Positions 39,664 to 43,700 of a stretch of 43,700 bases of DNA are shown here, in pieces (position 1 is the first letter of the stretch; every line of letters starts with the position of its first letter). Position numbers and translations under genes: made by a program. The DNA is taken from assembly GCA_023259015.1 (NCBI GenBank), contig JAHFRC010000008.1, forward strand, positions 1-43,700, read 5' to 3'. The stretch is from Nitrosomonadales bacterium. GTDB taxonomy: Bacteria; Pseudomonadota; Gammaproteobacteria; Burkholderiales; Gallionellaceae. The notes below the pieces were generated by a model. It searched no databases. It saw nothing but the letters and a program-made list of their open reading frames with translations, and was not told the origin of the DNA.

Positions 39664-40113
39664 ATGCAGAGACTGAAAAACCTGTTGCTTGTGTTAAGCG
39701 CGATTGAGTTGTTTGTCGCACCGACCTGGGGATATGCGCAGAATATTGATTGCCGTTCCTGCCATGTAGTCAGCGGAGCGGCGGGCGCAAGGGACTTCAG
39801 CCATATCTACGGCAACCCATCCTCCCACCACCCGGTCGGCATTCAGTATCCTGCCGGCTTAAATGCCAAACCAAATTTCAACCAGCCGAACGGCCAAAGC
39901 GCCGGGATTGCTTTCTTTGACAGCAACGGCAACGGCCAGCCCGACAGCGATGAAATTCAGTTGTTCGGCGCAAGCGGCGTTGCTACAGTCGAGTGCGCTT
40001 CATGCCACAGGGAACATGGAAATGCACCGCCTCCTGCCGAGGCAGCCCACAACCGCTACCTGCGTGTTGACAATGCCGGCAGCGCGCTGTGCGTAACCTG
40101 CCATAATTATTAG
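39664..40113 (+). CDS. Secreted triheme c-type cytochrome with an EF-hand-like loop
   Basis: Signal peptide; three CXXCH motifs (CRSCH, CASCH, CVTCH); DSNGNGQPDSDE loop. Confidence 0.85.
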   Translation: MQRLKNLLLVLSAIELFVAPTWGYAQNIDCRSCHVVSGAAGARDFSHIYGNPSSHHPVGIQYPAGLNAKPNFNQPNGQSAGIAFFDSNGNGQPDSDEIQLFGASGVATVECASCHREHGNAPPPAEAAHNRYLRVDNAGSALCVTCHNY

Positions 40114-40350
40114 CGCTAGCTTTCCAATTGCTGCATTCAGATTAATGGATGCCATCCTTACGCTGGGCAAACAGAATCCTGACAAAACAGTGCGGATCCT
40201 TCAGCCCTCAATTTGTCCGGGTGTCAGTTTCTGCATATTCATCCTGGTTCATGCAGGGTTTGGCATGGCATGCCGCGCGGGTCGCTATGTTAAACTGTGC
40301 GCCATATTTGCGCACCTTTCTGAGGGGGTTGTGTTTCGAGGGGATCGGCC

Positions 40351-40446
40351 ATGCCTGGAAGCACAAACGGCGCGGCCATCAGCTGCGTGGGGCAGGCAAA
40401 TGAAATTTCGCATCTAGTGTCGTTAATCAGAGATAACGAAACATGA
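40351..40446 (+). pseudogene. aroC: 5'-terminal remnant of aroC with upstream promoter-region homology from about 40282
   Basis: MPGST-(deletion)-NGAAISCVG versus intact [29 protein letters not shown]; shared upstream GCTATGTTAAACT. Confidence 0.75.
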
Positions 40447-40636
40447 AACAGTGTCTTTTTTCACCATGCTGCGTTGTACCCCCTTGCCGTATACCCCATA
40501 CGGCTGCGGGTCTACGCCTTGCCTGGCAGAGCGTGGTTGTTGCCGCTTTAGCGGCTTTACAACCACGGCCTACCACTTGCTGGCAAAAAAATCCATCTAT
40601 TTCCTTTGTCCCGTTATCTCTGATTCACGACACCAG
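40414..40636. mobile_element. ~223-bp MITE-like element with ~30-bp terminal inverted repeats and internal hairpins
   Basis: Left ctagtgtcgttaatcagagataacgaaaca; right (revcomp) ctggtgtcgtgaatcagagataacgggaca (26/30 identical); internal GCCGTAT-ACCCC-ATACGGC and CGTGGTTGT...ACAACCACG hairpins. Confidence 0.7.
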
Positions 40637-40783
40637 GGGTTTATTGAAAATGGGCTACCCGTTTCACCGTCAGCAAATATCGTTGAACACTCCGGAATCG
40701 CTGCCTGATGCGGCATTCGGGATGAACAGTCCAACTGCGGGCATATACCCGGCTTAAAAGTTGGGCCGGCACAGAGCAACCCC

Positions 40784-41968
40784 ATGTCACCATCACAACT
40801 CGAATTCTTTCCATTCCTCGCGGTCGCCTATGCAGTATCGTTATACGCGGTTACGCTTGTTTTTGCGGCGATCCTCCTGCGGTTGGGCTCATTCAAAGAA
40901 GCGCTCACCCTGTCGCCAAGCCGCTATGGCTCCATTGATGGCTTGCGCGGGATTCTTGCCGTCGGTGTATTTGTGCACCATAGTTTCACGGCCTATGGAT
41001 ACTTTGCGCATGGCCGCTGGGCGTGGAGTTCGAGCGCAGTATTCAATCAATTGGGCCAGACAACAGTGGCTCTATTCTTCATGATCTCGGGCTTTCTCTT
41101 TACCATAAAGGCAATGTCGCCAAAGGTAGACTGGAAGGCGCTTTACACATCCCGCATCGCACGATTGTTCCCCTTGTACATAATAATCGTGTGCATTGTG
41201 TTTCTCGCCATATTCATTCTGTCAGGCGGCGTTATCAGGGAATCCGCCCGGGATATTGCAAGAGAATTCGGACTCTGGCTTTGCTTCGCCAGGCCAAACA
41301 TTAACGCATATCCGAAGAGTTGGACATTGATTGCCGGTGTTAATTGGAGCCTGGCGTATGAAGCCCTGTTTTATCTTTTTGGGGTGCCGCTGCTGCATCT
41401 GGTTTCGAGGCTTATCTCTGTCCACGCCGCATTCCTTGTAACGTCCGGGATGGTTTTTGTTTCGTTGGCGCTTGGGTGGTATGACACTGGGGTTGGCGTA
41501 AGCATAATTCATTTTCTTGGAGGGATACTGACGGCGTATGCCTTTACAATTCCCGGGATTAGGGAACTCATGCAAAAGACTCAATTCAAGTACCTTGCGG
41601 CCATTGCCGCCTGTTCCCTGCTTTTCATGCAGTACGCCTTCAATGTTGCCGCAATCTTGAGCACGATTACCCTGTTCGCCGCCATTGTGGGCGGAGCGTC
41701 CGTATTCGGCATTCTCAAATCCAGAGCGGCGATTTGGCTCGGCGATGTCAGCTATGGCATCTATCTCATCCATGGAATGGTGCTATGGGTTACGTTGGCA
41801 AACCTCCGCACCATGCTGGACCTCAATCAAATTGACCTGTTTTTATATTTTCCAATCGTCATCCTGGTGTCGGGAGTTATAGTCACCCTGGCAAGCCTTA
41901 GCTACATCAAGATAGAAAAGCCGGCCATGGCGTTTTTTACAGGCAAGGGCAGGAGAGCCGGCAATTAG
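40784..41968 (+). CDS. Acyltransferase 3 family (OafA/YrhL-like) integral membrane protein
   Basis: SIDGLRGILAVGVFVHHS; FFMISGFLFTIKA; RIARLFPLYIIIVC; WLGDVSYGIYLIHGMVLW. Confidence 0.93.
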   Translation: MSPSQLEFFPFLAVAYAVSLYAVTLVFAAILLRLGSFKEALTLSPSRYGSIDGLRGILAVGVFVHHSFTAYGYFAHGRWAWSSSAVFNQLGQTTVALFFMISGFLFTIKAMSPKVDWKALYTSRIARLFPLYIIIVCIVFLAIFILSGGVIRESARDIAREFGLWLCFARPNINAYPKSWTLIAGVNWSLAYEALFYLFGVPLLHLVSRLISVHAAFLVTSGMVFVSLALGWYDTGVGVSIIHFLGGILTAYAFTIPGIRELMQKTQFKYLAAIAACSLLFMQYAFNVAAILSTITLFAAIVGGASVFGILKSRAAIWLGDVSYGIYLIHGMVLWVTLANLRTMLDLNQIDLFLYFPIVILVSGVIVTLASLSYIKIEKPAMAFFTGKGRRAGN

Positions 41969-42114
41969 TTTTTGCAGCAGGCTTCGCGCAACATGGCATC
42001 GATCAGATTCGCTCCAGCGGTGGCGGGCTACACGGTGGCGGGCTACTATCAGCCGGGGCGTGATGGCTATGTTAAACTTGCCGCATCAAATTGGCGTTTT
42101 TGAAGGATGCGGTC

Positions 42115-43209
42115 ATGTCTGGAAACACACTCGGCACTTTGTTCACGGTAACCTCGTTCGGCGAGTCGCACGGTGCGGCCATCGGCTGCGTGGTGGATGG
42201 CTGTCCGCCGGGGATGGAGATTTCGGCGCAGTACATCCAGCGCGAACTCGACCGGCGCAGGCCCGGCACTTCGCGCCATGTCACGCAGCGGCGCGAACCG
42301 GACACGGTGGAAATCCTCTCCGGCGTGTTCGAGGGCAAGACCACCGGCACGCCCATCGCATTGCTGATCCGCAACGAAGACCAGCGCAGCAAGGACTACG
42401 GCGACATCGCCGAAACCTTCCGCCCGGGCCATGCCGACTACACCTACTGGCAGAAATATGGCATCCGCGACCATCGCGGCGGCGGGCGCGCGTCGGCGCG
42501 CGAAACGGCGGTGCGCGTCGCCGCGGGGGCGATCGCAAAAAAATGGCTGCATGAAAAATACGGCGTCATCGTGCGCGGCTATCTGGCGCAACTCGGCGAG
42601 ATCAAAATTCCTTTCAAGAGTTGGGGAGATGTGACCGAAGAAGGTAACAGCTTTTTCATCGCCGATGCCAGCTATATTGCACAACTGGAAGATTACATGG
42701 ATGCACTGCGCAAGTCCGGCGATTCCATCGGCGCGAAGCTCACCGTGGTGGCGGAAAATGTGCCGGTGGGCTGGGGCGAGCCGGTGTATGACCGTCTCGA
42801 TGCCGATATCGCCTACGCGCTGATGGGCATCAATGCGGTGAAAGGCGTGGAAATCGGCGCGGGTTTCGCCGCAGTCACGCAACACGGCAGCGAGCATGGC
42901 GATGAAATGACACCGCAAGGTTTTTCATCGAATAACGCGGGCGGCATACTCGGCGGCATCTCGACCGGGCAGCACATCGTGGCGCACATCGCCATCAAGC
43001 CCACCTCCAGCATCCGCATCCCGCGCCGCTCGATCAATAAGGCAGGCGAACCCGTGGAAGTCTCCACCGAAGGCCGCCACGACCCGTGCGTAGGCATCCG
43101 CGCCACGCCGATTGCCGAAGCCATGCTCGCGCTGGTGCTGATCGACCATGCGCTGCGGCATCGGGGGCAGAATGCGGATGTGCAGTGCGGGACGCCGAAG
43201 TTACGTTAG
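42115..43209 (+). CDS. aroC: Chorismate synthase
   Basis: [83 protein letters not shown]. Confidence 0.97.
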   Translation: MSGNTLGTLFTVTSFGESHGAAIGCVVDGCPPGMEISAQYIQRELDRRRPGTSRHVTQRREPDTVEILSGVFEGKTTGTPIALLIRNEDQRSKDYGDIAETFRPGHADYTYWQKYGIRDHRGGGRASARETAVRVAAGAIAKKWLHEKYGVIVRGYLAQLGEIKIPFKSWGDVTEEGNSFFIADASYIAQLEDYMDALRKSGDSIGAKLTVVAENVPVGWGEPVYDRLDADIAYALMGINAVKGVEIGAGFAAVTQHGSEHGDEMTPQGFSSNNAGGILGGISTGQHIVAHIAIKPTSSIRIPRRSINKAGEPVEVSTEGRHDPCVGIRATPIAEAMLALVLIDHALRHRGQNADVQCGTPKLR

Positions 43210-43233
43210 GCTTCTGACATCGGCACCACGCAG

Positions 43234-43700
43234 ATGAAGAATCCATACCGAAGCAATCGTTGGATCACATTCCGAGAAGAATTGATCGAGTTAGATGATG
43301 GAAGATGCGTTAGGTGCGAAAAGACTCGGAACGCTGGCGCAGTTCTACAGGTGCATCACAAGAAGTACCTGTCGGGGAAAGCTCTATGGGAGTATCCATT
43401 TGAACTCTGTGAAACCCTGTGTAAGAGATGCCACGCGGAAGAGCATGGAGAAATCCGCCCAGCAACAGGATGGGAGTGCGTTGGGCAGGATGATTTAGGT
43501 GGCCTTTATGGCGCATGTGACCGCTGCGGTACGGAAATTCGCTACGTATTCTTCGTTCAACACCCCAATTGGGAGCCTATGTCCATTGGCACCATTTGTT
43601 GTGACGATTTGACAGGCACCAAGATAGCATCAGACAGCAGAAAATATGATGAACGGCTGGCGCGGTTCATGAAGTCAAAGAGGTGGCGTGAAGAAGATGG
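43234..43700 (+). CDS. HNH-endonuclease-like protein with extra CxxC zinc-ribbon, truncated by window edge
   Basis: Open frame not in ORF track (no stop before the edge): MKNPYRSNRWITFREELIELDDGRCVRCEKTRNAGAVLQVHHKKYLSGKALWEYPFELCETLCKRCHAEEHG...CDRCG...ICCDD. Confidence 0.75.
   Translation, partial: MKNPYRSNRWITFREELIELDDGRCVRCEKTRNAGAVLQVHHKKYLSGKALWEYPFELCETLCKRCHAEEHGEIRPATGWECVGQDDLGGLYGACDRCGTEIRYVFFVQHPNWEPMSIGTICCDDLTGTKIASDSRKYDERLARFMKSKRWREED

Noticed and set aside
40443-40757. 104-aa ORF upstream of the acyltransferase
   Set aside because: Runs through the inverted-repeat element; composition and structure indicate non-coding DNA
1-43700. tRNA, rRNA, CRISPR array, integrase or phage structural genes
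   Set aside because: None seen on reading both strands; the repeats present are dispersed palindromes, not regularly spaced direct repeats

Overview
A mostly chromosomal 43.7 kb window with betaproteobacterial character (Nitrosomonadales/Gallionellaceae-like by protein style; inference only). Core content, left to right: LapG-like protein and HypX; OsmC and YdcF; a cobalamin riboswitch followed by a corrinoid uptake and late B12 assembly operon (btuB-btuM-cobO-cbiB-cobD-cobQ-cobU-cobT-cobC-cobS); ahpC; EVE and TauE genes; two HD-GYP genes (one fused to hemerythrin, one with a degenerate HD motif); cytochrome b561 and two YceI genes; ald; kup; a PDEase-type HD protein; dsbC; dusB-fis-purH-purD; a type III restriction-modification islet with a Bro-N protein and tsaC; hemF; a triheme cytochrome; an acyltransferase; aroC; and an HNH ORF that runs off the right end. 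The least ordinary content is in the gaps. (1) An msbA 5' remnant is split by a 177-bp inverted-repeat element with a reconstructable TAA target duplication. (2) Two separate loci carry a decayed copy of the 5' end of a gene (tsaC, aroC), then one cargo gene, then the intact gene. (3) A ~223-bp MITE-like element has ~30-bp terminal inverted repeats. (4) Palindromic repeats sit in frame inside the type III mod gene. (5) A LapG-family protein has lost its catalytic Cys and His. No tRNA, rRNA or CRISPR array was seen. All calls come from reading the sequence; no database search was run.
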